DNA of 13,882 nucleotides from Armatimonadota bacterium. GTDB taxonomy: Bacteria > Armatimonadota > Fimbriimonadia > Fimbriimonadales > Fimbriimonadaceae. Shown piece after piece: positions 1 to 7,153 of the stretch. The stretch spans positions 1-13,882 of the forward strand of contig JAEYWW010000382.1 in the NCBI GenBank assembly GCA_023428805.1. The letters are read 5' to 3'. Made by a program: the position numbers and the translations under genes. Within the stretch, counting starts at the first letter, position 1; each line of letters begins with the position of its first letter. The notes beneath the pieces were generated by a model. That model was not told the DNA's origin. It did no database searches and saw only the letters and a program-made list of their open reading frames with translations.

Positions 1-809
1 ATGAGGAATCCTTCGCCCCGTTTCCCAAGAAGAACCGACGCGACGCCCTTCTGGTTGAAGCCCTGAAGTCGCGCGGAGTGCCCGAGAAGCAGATCATCTA
101 TCTCCAGGACCGCCAGGCGACCGCCAAGAACATCACCTATGCCGTCGATCAGGCCACTTCAAAGGTGGGCGGCGGCGGGCATCTGATCTTCTACTACGCG
201 GGCCACGGGTACATGAGCGAGGGAGAGTTCTGCTTCGCCGCCTATGACGAAGGCGAACGCGGGGTCAAGACTTCCGCCCCCAAGCTGATCGAGGCGATCA
301 ACCGGCGGTTCTCCGGCAATTCGGTCTGGCTGTTGGCCGACTGCTGCTATTCCGGCCAGCTTTCGCGGATCGTCAAGAAGCTGCCCCAGCTTCCTGCGAC
401 CGTGACCGCATCGGCGAGCCCAACCATCGAGTCGACCGGCAACTGGACCTTCTCGGATGTGGTCGTGGATGGCCTGAACGGCATGGCTTACGTCGATCTC
501 AACCGCAACGGCAAGATCACCCTCGCCGAGATCACCGACACAATCTTCCAGGACATGAAATTTGCCGAGAAGCAGAAGACCGAAAACCACTTCACTGCGG
601 CATTCGGCGGCAACTCAACTTTGGTTGAAGCAAAGAAAGCCTCCGGCAAGCGCGTCGGGCAGCGTGTGGTTGTCAAGTGGGAGGGCCAGGACTACAAAGC
701 CCGGATCATCGAAGAGAAAGACGGCAAGTTCCTCGTCCGCTGGTTCGGCTACGACGCCGACGAAGAATCCTGGGTTGCGCCCGAAGAGATTGTGCGAGTC
801 TGGAAGTAA
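1..809 (+). CDS. Caspase-like (peptidase C14) protein with EF-hand-like loop and Tudor/chromo-like C-terminus, 5'-truncated
   Basis: The frame is open from the window edge (first full codon at base 3), so the N-terminus lies outside; 268 residues are visible. A GTG at 78 is only an internal codon. The caspase/metacaspase His-Cys dyad is clear: YAGHG (His at visible residue 68) and DCCYSG, which fits DxCxSG (catalytic Cys at 115, codon 345-347). Residues 165-176, DLNRNGKITLAE, match a canonical 12-residue EF-hand calcium loop (D-x-N-x-N-G-x-I-x-x-x-E). The last ~50 residues (VGQRVVVKWEGQDYKARIIE onward, with VRWFGY and ESWV) resemble a Tudor-knot/chromo-barrel fold. Family knowledge: metacaspases cleave after Arg/Lys and are often activated by calcium. 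I infer a calcium-responsive cysteine protease with a ligand-binding tail. The substrate is unknown, and a role in regulated death or signalling is only a possibility. The next gene starts on the base after its stop codon. Confidence 0.85.
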   Translation, partial: EESFAPFPKKNRRDALLVEALKSRGVPEKQIIYLQDRQATAKNITYAVDQATSKVGGGGHLIFYYAGHGYMSEGEFCFAAYDEGERGVKTSAPKLIEAINRRFSGNSVWLLADCCYSGQLSRIVKKLPQLPATVTASASPTIESTGNWTFSDVVVDGLNGMAYVDLNRNGKITLAEITDTIFQDMKFAEKQKTENHFTAAFGGNSTLVEAKKASGKRVGQRVVVKWEGQDYKARIIEEKDGKFLVRWFGYDADEESWVAPEEIVRVWK

Positions 810-2252
810 ATGCTCGCCCTGCTGTTCGGACTGGTGGAGGATTTGGACGAACGCGTTGATTTGCTGGAGAAGGCTCGGCTGGGAGTGCTGGAGGCGGTTG
901 CCCAGGCCGAAGCCGATCCGATGCGTCCGGGCTATCACTTCCGCCCTGCCGCGCGGTGGATGAACGATCCGAACGGGCCGATCTTCCACAACGGCTGGCA
1001 CCATATGTTCTACCAGCACAACCCCTACGGCAATGGCTGGGGGCACATGCATTGGGGCCATGCGCGGAGCCGTGATCTGGTCAACTGGGAGCACCTGCCC
1101 ATCGCGATCTGGCCGACAAAATCACAGCAGGAAGACCACATCTACTCCGGCTCCACCTTCATCCTCAACTCGGGCAAGCCCGGGATTTTCTACACCAGCA
1201 TCAGCGACAGCCGCCCGCCCGAACAGTGGATCGCCAACCCGGTGGACAACGATCTGATCGAGTGGGCGAAGCCGGCCGCCAATCCCATCGTCTCCACTCA
1301 AACCCACGCCCCGACGGTCATCGACGAGTGGCGTGATCCGTTCCTGGTGAATCTGCGCGGGAGCACCTATATGTTCTGCGGCGGGCGGCACCAGGGCAAG
1401 GGAGCCGTTTCCGCCTACCGAGCCAAGAATGAGGCCCTGACGGAATGGGAGTTTGTGGATGTTGTGTTCCACCATCCGAACATCGACCTCATCGAGTGCC
1501 CGAATCTCGTCCAAATCGGCAAAAGATGGGTTCTCTTCACTTCTGAAGCCGGGAGGATTGAAGCCTTTGTCGGCCATCTGGATTCCCGAACCCTCAAGTT
1601 CACGGCCGATCACAGCCAAATCGTCGCCGATGGCTCCTATGCAAGCCAGTGGATGAAGGATGGGCAAGGACGGAACATCTTCTTCTCCTGGATCAACACC
1701 GAGCATTCCAATCGCGGACACGGCTTTGGCTGGAACGGCGTTCTCAGCCTTCCAACAGAGATCACACTCAACTCGCAGAATGAAGTGATCCACCAGCCAC
1801 TGCCGGAATTCGAGCAGCTTCGCGGCTCCAAGACCGAGCTTAAAGACTTGGCGGTCGTGGGAGAGCTTGATCTTTCCTCAAAAATTTCGGGAGACATGCT
1901 TGAGCTGCAATTGGAGATTGAAGCCGGCAACGCACAATCGGTCGAAATCCAACTCCGCAAAACCGCCGACCGTCATCACTCCCTGACCTGGGATGTGCAG
2001 AACAGTGTGATCAAGTCAACGGGCAGACCCGACGCCAAGATCAAGCCAGGCAAAACGCTCAAACTTCGTCTCTTCCTCGACCGCATGGTTCTCAACGTCT
2101 TCGCCCAGGATGGCGAGCTCTTCCAAAGCATGGCGATCGATCGCCAGTTGACGGGAGTCGGATTTGGCATGGCGACGCAGGGCGGCGAGGCAAAAGTAAA
2201 AGTTCTCCGAGTCTGGAAGATGAAGCCCGCCACGTTCATCGGCAAGAAATGA
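810..2252 (+). CDS. Glycoside hydrolase family 32 (beta-fructosidase: invertase/levanase/inulinase type)
   Basis: This is a 480-residue GH32 enzyme hydrolysing beta-fructofuranosyl linkages in sucrose or fructans. All three catalytic blocks are present in order: WMNDPNG (residues 50-56, nucleophile Asp53), WRDPF (Asp176, transition-state stabiliser) and ECPNL (Glu229, acid/base). WMKDGQGRNIFFSWI and GWNGVLSLP follow, as usual at the end of the five-bladed propeller. Residues ~335-470 are the C-terminal beta-sandwich. No signal peptide is evident: residues 1-37 look like an amphipathic helix (LVEDLDERVDLLEKARLGVL), so the enzyme may be cytoplasmic. The ATG at 810 directly follows the TAA of the caspase gene (TAAATG), and GGAAG at 801-805 is a close-set Shine-Dalgarno. 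Met38 (ATG at 921) is an alternative start just before the catalytic domain. No sugar transporter or regulator is adjacent, so sucrose and fructan cannot be told apart as substrate. Confidence 0.93.
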   Translation: MLALLFGLVEDLDERVDLLEKARLGVLEAVAQAEADPMRPGYHFRPAARWMNDPNGPIFHNGWHHMFYQHNPYGNGWGHMHWGHARSRDLVNWEHLPIAIWPTKSQQEDHIYSGSTFILNSGKPGIFYTSISDSRPPEQWIANPVDNDLIEWAKPAANPIVSTQTHAPTVIDEWRDPFLVNLRGSTYMFCGGRHQGKGAVSAYRAKNEALTEWEFVDVVFHHPNIDLIECPNLVQIGKRWVLFTSEAGRIEAFVGHLDSRTLKFTADHSQIVADGSYASQWMKDGQGRNIFFSWINTEHSNRGHGFGWNGVLSLPTEITLNSQNEVIHQPLPEFEQLRGSKTELKDLAVVGELDLSSKISGDMLELQLEIEAGNAQSVEIQLRKTADRHHSLTWDVQNSVIKSTGRPDAKIKPGKTLKLRLFLDRMVLNVFAQDGELFQSMAIDRQLTGVGFGMATQGGEAKVKVLRVWKMKPATFIGKK

Positions 2253-2735
2253 CTATCGGTTCTCCCCTTTCTTGTGCCCAAAGTTTGCAATCATAGAAGC
2301 AGCAAGGCGCAGCACGCTATAGGGGACAAGGAGAAAGAACCAGCTTTCAATCTCATGAAGCAGATTGAGCCTGCCGACTGGCCCCGGCGTCATGTCACAA
2401 ACCCAAGTAGGGATGAGAGCGCAAGGGAAAGAAAGAAATACGAGCATCGCCAGCGAAACGTAGTGCGACGCGCCGAGTAGTACGGCAAGAACGAAGTAGC
2501 ACCCCGCCGCTATTGAGTGCTCGCCATGCTGCCCGATATAGATTGCGCTTCCCAAAATGACGAGGGCAAGGAGTCGATCGATTGCCTGCAACACGAATTC
2601 AAAGGCAGGGCGTGAGCTGCTTGCACCTTGTTCCACAGATTCGTTTACGCCAAGAACTCGCCGTTCCCCGCATTTTCTCCGTAAAAGCTGAATCCTGCCG
2701 CGATTGCGGGCTTTTTGTTCACAAGAGAACGGCAC
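2253..2735 (-). CDS. Small polytopic membrane protein of unknown function
   Basis: I do not recognise this protein. It has up to 160 residues with about four hydrophobic segments: ~49-68 (LLALVILGSAIYIG), ~75-92 (AAGCYFVLAVLLGASHYV), ~93-110 (LAMLVFLSFPCALIP) and ~132-150 (WFFLLVPYSVLRLAASM). The C-terminus is basic (FGHKKGENR). The hydrophobic pattern and interrupting charged turns argue that it is a real gene rather than a shadow. The start is uncertain. The longest version begins with GTG at 2735 and has an in-frame stop two codons upstream of it. No Shine-Dalgarno is seen there or at the internal GTG codons for residues 34 and 48, and the first ~45 residues are polar and less convincing. 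Its stop abuts the GH32 stop with no spacer (convergent), and it is divergent from the pilus operon. Confidence 0.6.
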   Translation of the reverse strand: MPFSCEQKARNRGRIQLLRRKCGERRVLGVNESVEQGASSSRPAFEFVLQAIDRLLALVILGSAIYIGQHGEHSIAAGCYFVLAVLLGASHYVSLAMLVFLSFPCALIPTWVCDMTPGPVGRLNLLHEIESWFFLLVPYSVLRLAASMIANFGHKKGENR

Positions 2736-2775
2736 AACTCAGATCAGGCTGTCCCGGGCTTTTGCGGCAAATCTG

Positions 2776-2795
2776 AAGCTCTCCCTGAGCTTTTT
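2776..2795 (+). promoter_or_regulatory. Terminator-like hairpin in the leader of the pilus operon
   Basis: AAGCTC-tccct-GAGCTT forms a perfect 6-bp stem with a 5-nt loop, followed by a T run (five T's at 2791-2795, two of them in the stem). It lies about 60 bases before the ATG of the ATPase gene, with no upstream + strand gene needing termination. It could be an attenuator in the operon leader or chance structure in a short stem. No convincing -35/-10 pair was found between 2736 and 2852. Confidence 0.3.
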
Positions 2796-2852
2796 GTGCG
2801 GCTGCGCCGATACAGACAACGGGCTAGGCTCGAATTTTCGGAGCAGCAGAGC

Positions 2853-3668
2853 ATGTACGAGCAGTATTGGGGATTGACAGAGGCGCCGTTCGCATTGACG
2901 CCGGATCCGCGGTTTCTTTATATGAGCCGCGCGCATGAAGACGCATTGATGATGCTTCACTACGCGATCACGCGCAACAAGGGCGCGGCGATGCTCGCGG
3001 GTGAAATCGGACTCGGCAAGACCACGGTCAGCCGCAAGCTGCTGGAGACGCTTGATCCGGTCGTTTTCCGTGTTGTCCTGATCGTAAACCCGATCCTGAC
3101 TCCGACCCAGATTCTCCAGGAAGTCCTGAACCAGTTGGACATCCCAACACCGTCGCGCAATCGGCAGGTTCTGGTCCAACGGCTTCATTTGGCGTTGCTC
3201 GAACTCTACGACAAAGGCCGCCGCGTCGTTTTGATGATCGACGAAGCCCATCTGATCCGAAGCAGCGAGACGTTTGAAGAACTCCGTCTTCTGCTCAACT
3301 GCCAGATGAACGACCAGTTCCTGATGAGCCTGGTGCTGCTCGGACAGAACGAACTTCTGCCCAAACTCAGAAAGGTTCCCGCGCTCGAGCAGCGCCTTGC
3401 CGTCCGCCACGCGCTCAAGCCGCTCAATGTCCACGAGACAGGCGAGCTGCTTCTTTACCGACTCAAGGTGGCCGGGTATCTGGGAGATCACACCCCATTC
3501 ACCCCGGACGCGATTCACCAGATTCACAAATCTTCCGAGGGCACTCCCCGCGTCATCCTCCAGCTCGCCGACAACGCGATGCTGATCGCGATGGCGCGCA
3601 AGGAAAAGATGATCGATGGCTATCTCGCTCACGAGATTGCCTCGGAGCATATCGGGGTGGCCGCGTGA
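2853..3668 (+). CDS. ExeA/MshM-like AAA ATPase associated with type IV pilus operon
   Basis: This is a 271-residue P-loop ATPase of the ExeA/GspA/MshM family. The chosen ATG gives the family's typical N-terminus, MYEQYWGLTEAPFALTPDPR, and has GGAG about ten bases upstream. The frame remains open further 5' to a TTG at 2715, but that stretch looks non-coding. Walker A is GEIGLGKTT (residues 50-58, Lys56) and Walker B is VVLMIDEAH (Asp130-Glu131). A sensor-like SLVLLGQNE and a C-terminal helical lid (SSEGTPRVILQLADNAML) follow. In ExeA the ATPase is fused to a periplasmic peptidoglycan-binding domain and helps insert the secretin. Here the protein ends after the lid with no membrane segment, like MshM. 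It begins an operon ending in the secretin gene, so I infer ATP-dependent help in assembling or positioning the pilus machine. Its TGA overlaps the next GTG (GTGA). Confidence 0.85.
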   Translation: MYEQYWGLTEAPFALTPDPRFLYMSRAHEDALMMLHYAITRNKGAAMLAGEIGLGKTTVSRKLLETLDPVVFRVVLIVNPILTPTQILQEVLNQLDIPTPSRNRQVLVQRLHLALLELYDKGRRVVLMIDEAHLIRSSETFEELRLLLNCQMNDQFLMSLVLLGQNELLPKLRKVPALEQRLAVRHALKPLNVHETGELLLYRLKVAGYLGDHTPFTPDAIHQIHKSSEGTPRVILQLADNAMLIAMARKEKMIDGYLAHEIASEHIGVAA

Positions 3669-4105
3669 ACTTGGCGGACGCAATCCGCATGGCGGCCTCG
3701 GAGGCCGTCATCACCCCAACTCACGCGCTTCGGGAAACGGTCGCGCCGCAGATTCCTGACATGCCCATCAGCGGCATGCCGGATTTCCCGCCCGCCGAGA
3801 ACGTGCCGGAACCGCCCCAAGTCACCAGCGGCAACGTCGTGCGCCTCGAAATGTTCTTGAACAACGAGCAGATGACTTCGATGCTCAAGGCCCTGATGGC
3901 CGGACAGCACTCGATTCTCACTCTGCGCGAAGCCGCCGCATTTCTGCGGATCGCTCCGAGCCGACTGCTCGAGCTGGCCGAAACTGGCGAAGTCCCCGGC
4001 ATTCTGCTGGATGGACGCTGGCGGTTCCCCCGCCACTCGCTGGACGAATGGATTTATCACGAAGGAATGAACAAGGAAAGTTCGGAGAAAAAAGATGTCG
4101 CTTAG
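3665..4105 (+). CDS. Excisionase-type helix-turn-helix DNA-binding protein in the pil operon
   Basis: This 146-residue protein starts with GTG inside the previous stop (GTGA, 4-base overlap) and ends 11 bases into pilM, so translation is coupled on both sides. Residues ~84-133 form an excisionase/MerR-type winged HTH: ILTLREAAAFLRIAPSRLLE then GEVPGILLDGRWRFPRHSLD and EWI. The wing Arg/Trp and the terminal 'DEWI' are typical of this family (HTH_17). Residues 1-80 are Pro/Met-rich with a short amphipathic helix (LEMFLNNEQMTSMLKALM) that might mediate dimerisation; I recognise no domain there. Such HTHs bind DNA in phage excisionases and BldC-like regulators. Lying between a pilus ATPase and PilM, it may autoregulate the operon, or the fold may have been recruited for a protein-protein role. 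No integrase or phage gene is nearby. Confidence 0.75.
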   Translation: MNLADAIRMAASEAVITPTHALRETVAPQIPDMPISGMPDFPPAENVPEPPQVTSGNVVRLEMFLNNEQMTSMLKALMAGQHSILTLREAAAFLRIAPSRLLELAETGEVPGILLDGRWRFPRHSLDEWIYHEGMNKESSEKKDVA

Positions 4106-5183
4106 TCTCTTCAAAAAGAAGGCTTACGTGGGGCTCGACATGGGCAGCTCCACGATCAATGCCGTCCAAGTCGAACGCGCCGGCGATGTCTGGAAGGTCA
4201 CTCGCTGGGCCACGATTCCAACGCCGAAGGATTCCATCCGCGACGGAGTTGTGACCAACCCGGAAGCGGTCGGCGACGCCATCAAGCAGGCGTGCCGGTC
4301 ATCCCGCATTTCCGCCACCAGCGCGGTCATCGCGGTTGCAGGCGGCTCGGTGATCGTCCGCGCGGTCCGCATCCCCAAGATGACCGAAGCGACTCTCCGC
4401 AAGTCCATCAAGTTTGAAGCCGGACGCTACGTTCCCTCAAGCATTGAGGACAGCTTCATCGAATTTGAAATCATCGGAGACGCTCCCGAGGGCAACATGG
4501 ACGTTCTGATCGTCGCCAGCCCCCGCGAGATCGTCGAAACCCGCATGGCCGCCTGCCAGAAGGCCGGACTCGACGTCGAAGTGGTCGATATTGAGGCCTT
4601 TGCCATGTACCGCGCTCTGATCGAGGCGAGCCGTGATGAAGGACTGACCGCCGAAACGATTGCCCTGGTGGACGTGGGAGCGATGACGACCAACGTCAGC
4701 GTTGTGTCAGGCGGAGTCTTCGCCATGACACGCTCGATCCCCCAGGCAGGACACACGCTCACCGAGGCGCTCAAAAATTACTTCAAGCTCAACGACGAAG
4801 ATGCCGAGCAGGGCAAGACTCAGCTCGATCTTCAGCAGCTTCTGAGCGACGATGTCGTGACGGAGAATCCGCCACTCCGCGTTCTCCAACCGCATATTGA
4901 TGATTTGATCCGCGAGATTCGCAGATCACTCAATTACTACCAGTCACAGCAGACCGAAGCGGGCAAGAGCACGCCGGTCACCCGGCTCGTGATCTCAGGT
5001 GGCGGAGCCAGCCTCGCCGGCCTCGCACCCTACTTCGAAAACAAGCTCGGAATTCCCGTGAGCTGCACGGGCGTATTCGACAATCCCCGCTTTGTCCCGG
5101 TCGGCAACGAAAATGCCGGCCACGGGCTTGATCTCACGGTCGCCTCCGGCCTGGCCATGAGGGCCTTCGCCAAAGCCGCCTAA
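4095..5183 (+). CDS. pilM: Type IV pilus assembly protein PilM (actin-like ATPase)
   Basis: At 362 residues this is the usual PilM length. It is a cytoplasmic actin/FtsA-fold protein that binds ATP and docks the pilus inner-membrane complex through the N-terminal tail of PilN. Visible motifs are phosphate-1 YVGLDMGSSTINAVQVE (residues 11-27), phosphate-2 IALVDVGAMTTNVSVV (189-204) and the adenosine motif LVISGGGASLAGL (298-310). KSIKFEAGRYVP is typical of PilM. The start is well supported: GGAG at 4084-4087 lies seven bases before the ATG. It overlaps the HTH gene by 11 bases, and pilN follows after 15 bases. Confidence 0.95.
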   Translation: MSLSLFKKKAYVGLDMGSSTINAVQVERAGDVWKVTRWATIPTPKDSIRDGVVTNPEAVGDAIKQACRSSRISATSAVIAVAGGSVIVRAVRIPKMTEATLRKSIKFEAGRYVPSSIEDSFIEFEIIGDAPEGNMDVLIVASPREIVETRMAACQKAGLDVEVVDIEAFAMYRALIEASRDEGLTAETIALVDVGAMTTNVSVVSGGVFAMTRSIPQAGHTLTEALKNYFKLNDEDAEQGKTQLDLQQLLSDDVVTENPPLRVLQPHIDDLIREIRRSLNYYQSQQTEAGKSTPVTRLVISGGGASLAGLAPYFENKLGIPVSCTGVFDNPRFVPVGNENAGHGLDLTVASGLAMRAFAKAA

Positions 5184-5198
5184 CGCAAGGAAGCAACA

Positions 5199-5798
5199 AT
5201 GCCGCTCGTTAATCTGATTCAAGAACAACGCCTCGCCGTCAAGCAGCGAGAGCAGCAGATTCGTCTGCTCCTGCTCGGCGTCTTCGGCATCGGCGTCCTG
5301 TCCTTCATGACCGCCGGGTACTTCACATTCGAAGCGATTCGCCTCAATCTTGCGGCGGACGGCCTGGTGGCGCAGAAGGAGAAGCTCAAGCCGCTCATGG
5401 ACGATGTGGACTCCAAAAAGGACATGATCGCCGCTCTCAACCCGCGTGTGACCACTCTGGAGACCGCCCAGAAGAAGACCGCGCAGTGGTTCACGATTCT
5501 GAACCATCTCACCACCAACACACCGGACGGCATCTGGCTTACCGAAGTGAAGGCGGCCGCGCCCCAATCCGACAAGCCGACAGAGATGTCCATCACTGGC
5601 CTCAGCACTTCCCAGGAAGCAGTCGGCGTGTTCATCCTTCGTCTGGAAGCATGTCCTGAACTGGAGAATGTCCAGCTCAAGTACACCCAGGAGAAGATCG
5701 GACCGACCACCAAGAACACTCAATTTGAGCTCTCGGCGAACCTCGCCGGAAGCGCACCCACCGAAGCGCCCATCGAGGAGGGCGGAGCAAAGGCATGA
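5199..5798 (+). CDS. pilN: Type IV pilus inner-membrane protein PilN
   Basis: This 199-residue bitopic membrane protein follows pilM and has AAGGAAG at 5187-5193 as its ribosome binding site. The N-terminus MPLVNLIQEQR matches the short cytoplasmic PilN motif (x-NLL/I-x-x-R) known to sit in a PilM groove. A single membrane segment spans ~22-44 (RLLLLGVFGIGVLSFMTAGY). A coiled-coil stretch follows (~45-95) and then a ferredoxin-like periplasmic domain containing GIWLTEVK and MSITGLSTSQEAVGVFILRL. The last ~20 residues are an acidic, Ala/Pro-rich tail. Family role: PilN pairs with PilO as a heterodimer in the alignment complex. Its TGA overlaps the pilO ATG (ATGA), consistent with equal expression of the two partners. 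Confidence 0.9.
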   Translation: MPLVNLIQEQRLAVKQREQQIRLLLLGVFGIGVLSFMTAGYFTFEAIRLNLAADGLVAQKEKLKPLMDDVDSKKDMIAALNPRVTTLETAQKKTAQWFTILNHLTTNTPDGIWLTEVKAAAPQSDKPTEMSITGLSTSQEAVGVFILRLEACPELENVQLKYTQEKIGPTTKNTQFELSANLAGSAPTEAPIEEGGAKA

Positions 5799-6433
5799 AA
5801 GGCGGCTTGAACCCCAAGACAATCGGATTGCTCGCAATGGCGGCCCTCGTTTTGGGCGGCGGCGCGATCTATCTGCAGTACAACGCGATGAGCGGGGCCA
5901 GCGCCCGCTACAAGACACTCGAAGCTGAGGTTCCGGATGAAGCGGAACTCCGCGAAGAGCTGACTGCAACCGAAACCGAACTCGCGATGATTCAAACCAA
6001 ATTGGATCATCTGGAAAAGGGCGTCCCGCCCGTGGCCTACATTCCGACCCTGCTCAAAGAGCTGGAACAGACGGGTCAGATGAGCCAGATCAAGGTGACG
6101 GGAGTCCGCCCCGCCCCTCGTCAACCCTCTCCCCCGGGAGCGCTTGAAGAGGAGGCCAAGGCCTATGAAGAGAAGGACATCGACATCGCTGGTCGCGGCA
6201 ATTTCCGCGCGATCATCGCCATGCTCGATCAACTCCAGAAGTTTCCCAAGGTCGTAGCCGTCGGAACTGTGGGCATGAACCCCAAGATGGTCGGCACCAG
6301 CCCGAACTACGAGCACCTTGAAGTCACCGTTCGGTTGAAGGCGTATGTCTTCCCCGAAACCAAGCAGGAAGCTGAAGCAGTCAAGCCCGTCGCCAGCCTC
6401 GACGCGGCTCCGAAGCCTCAGGGAGGAGCCTAA
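5795..6433 (+). CDS. pilO: Type IV pilus inner-membrane protein PilO
   Basis: This 212-residue protein starts within the pilN stop (ATGA). A membrane segment lies at ~9-27 (TIGLLAMAALVLGGGAIYL), then a coiled coil at ~35-75 (ELREELTATETELAMIQTKL). The periplasmic ferredoxin-like domain includes YIPTLLKELEQTGQMSQIKV and GRGNFRAIIAMLDQLQKFPK, both typical of PilO. The tail is Ala/Pro-rich. It is expected to dimerise with PilN and contact PilP. The stop overlaps the next start by one base (TAATG), and GGGAGGAG at 6421-6428 is a strong ribosome binding site for the next gene. Confidence 0.9.
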   Translation: MKGGLNPKTIGLLAMAALVLGGGAIYLQYNAMSGASARYKTLEAEVPDEAELREELTATETELAMIQTKLDHLEKGVPPVAYIPTLLKELEQTGQMSQIKVTGVRPAPRQPSPPGALEEEAKAYEEKDIDIAGRGNFRAIIAMLDQLQKFPKVVAVGTVGMNPKMVGTSPNYEHLEVTVRLKAYVFPETKQEAEAVKPVASLDAAPKPQGGA

Positions 6434-7149
6434 TGGACAAGCAGAAAAAGCAGACAATGATCGTGGGCGCACTGCTCTTGGTTCTGGTCGCCGTCGGCGC
6501 GTTCCAGTTCATGGGCGGAGGCGGATTATCTGCACCATCAGCCACCTTTGACGCCACAGAGGAACCAGCAGACGCCGCCAAGACTGCCGCAGACACAACT
6601 GAGAACTCGACCAGCGAAACCGCCACCTCTGATGCCGCTGCGGCGTTGGGAGCTGCGGGAGCGCAGCAGTTGGTTCAAAGCTCGCTGGCCGTCCGCGACC
6701 CGTTTCTTCCGACCAGTTCCGCGATGCACGCCGCTGCGGAAACCGCAAAGACCTCCGAGCAGTCGGCTCAGCCAGTCAATCAGCCTTCCCAGAATGTCGC
6801 CAGCAATGGCAGTAGGGCGGGTGGTGGCTTTGCGCCCCCCATCAATCCCTTCCCCGGCGTGATTCCGGACGGCTTGGGCCAGCTTCCCCCGGCAGGCGGC
6901 AGCAGCTCCATTGGCCTCAATCATGATGGCGCCCCCGCTGTTCCCAAAAGAGAGGGATACAAAGTGACGGGCACCATCGTCGGTAAGCAGAAGATGGTTG
7001 TATTGGAAGATCCCGATGGCAACCAGATTCTTGTCCGCGAAGGCCAGGCCGCTCCTGATGGAAAGACAAAAGTTGTCGATGTTCAGAAGGGAAAGGCTAA
7101 AGTCAAGCAGGGCAACCAGGTAAAAATACTGGGTCTTGAGGAGGATTGA
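6433..7149 (+). CDS. pilP: PilP-like pilus assembly protein, membrane-anchored
   Basis: At 238 residues it occupies the PilP position between pilO and pilQ. Residues ~8-27 are a hydrophobic anchor (TMIVGALLLVLVAVGAFQFM). The usual PilP is a lipoprotein, but this protein contains no cysteine at all, so it must be held by the membrane helix instead. A long low-complexity Ala/Thr/Ser/Glu then Gly/Pro-rich linker runs from ~28 to ~170, interrupted by SLAVRDPFLPT (residues 84-94), the short RDPF motif seen in PilP/GspC-type proteins. Residues ~174-238 form the small beta domain (YKVTGTIVGKQKMVVLEDPD, GNQILVREGQ) that in PilP contacts the secretin N-domains. Function as a bridge from PilN/PilO to PilQ is inferred from family and position. 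Linker length makes overall similarity to known PilP weak. Confidence 0.75.
   Translation: MDKQKKQTMIVGALLLVLVAVGAFQFMGGGGLSAPSATFDATEEPADAAKTAADTTENSTSETATSDAAAALGAAGAQQLVQSSLAVRDPFLPTSSAMHAAAETAKTSEQSAQPVNQPSQNVASNGSRAGGGFAPPINPFPGVIPDGLGQLPPAGGSSSIGLNHDGAPAVPKREGYKVTGTIVGKQKMVVLEDPDGNQILVREGQAAPDGKTKVVDVQKGKAKVKQGNQVKILGLEED
7139..7144 (+). promoter_or_regulatory. Ribosome binding site deciding the pilQ start
   Basis: AGGAGG, nine bases before the TTG at 7154, is a perfect anti-16S match with good spacing. It lies within the last codons of pilP and argues for TTG 7154 over TTG 7136, which precedes the Shine-Dalgarno sequence itself. Confidence 0.7.
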
Positions 7150-7153
7150 CATT

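Noticed and set aside
2690-2716. GC-rich stem followed by TTTTTG near the start of the membrane protein gene
   Set aside because: The stem needs a bulge and is short. No + strand gene ends upstream, so a terminator call is not supported.
2274-2776. Two short + strand frames opposite the small membrane protein gene
   Set aside because: They are polar, motif-free products; the - strand frame shows a coherent membrane-protein pattern instead.
2739-3683. Long - strand frame (314 codons) opposite the ATPase gene
   Set aside because: The opposite strand carries intact Walker A and B motifs. The antisense product has no motif or ribosome binding site.
4995-5969. - strand frame (324 codons) across pilM, pilN and pilO
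   Set aside because: It crosses three well-supported genes on the other strand and has low-complexity composition.
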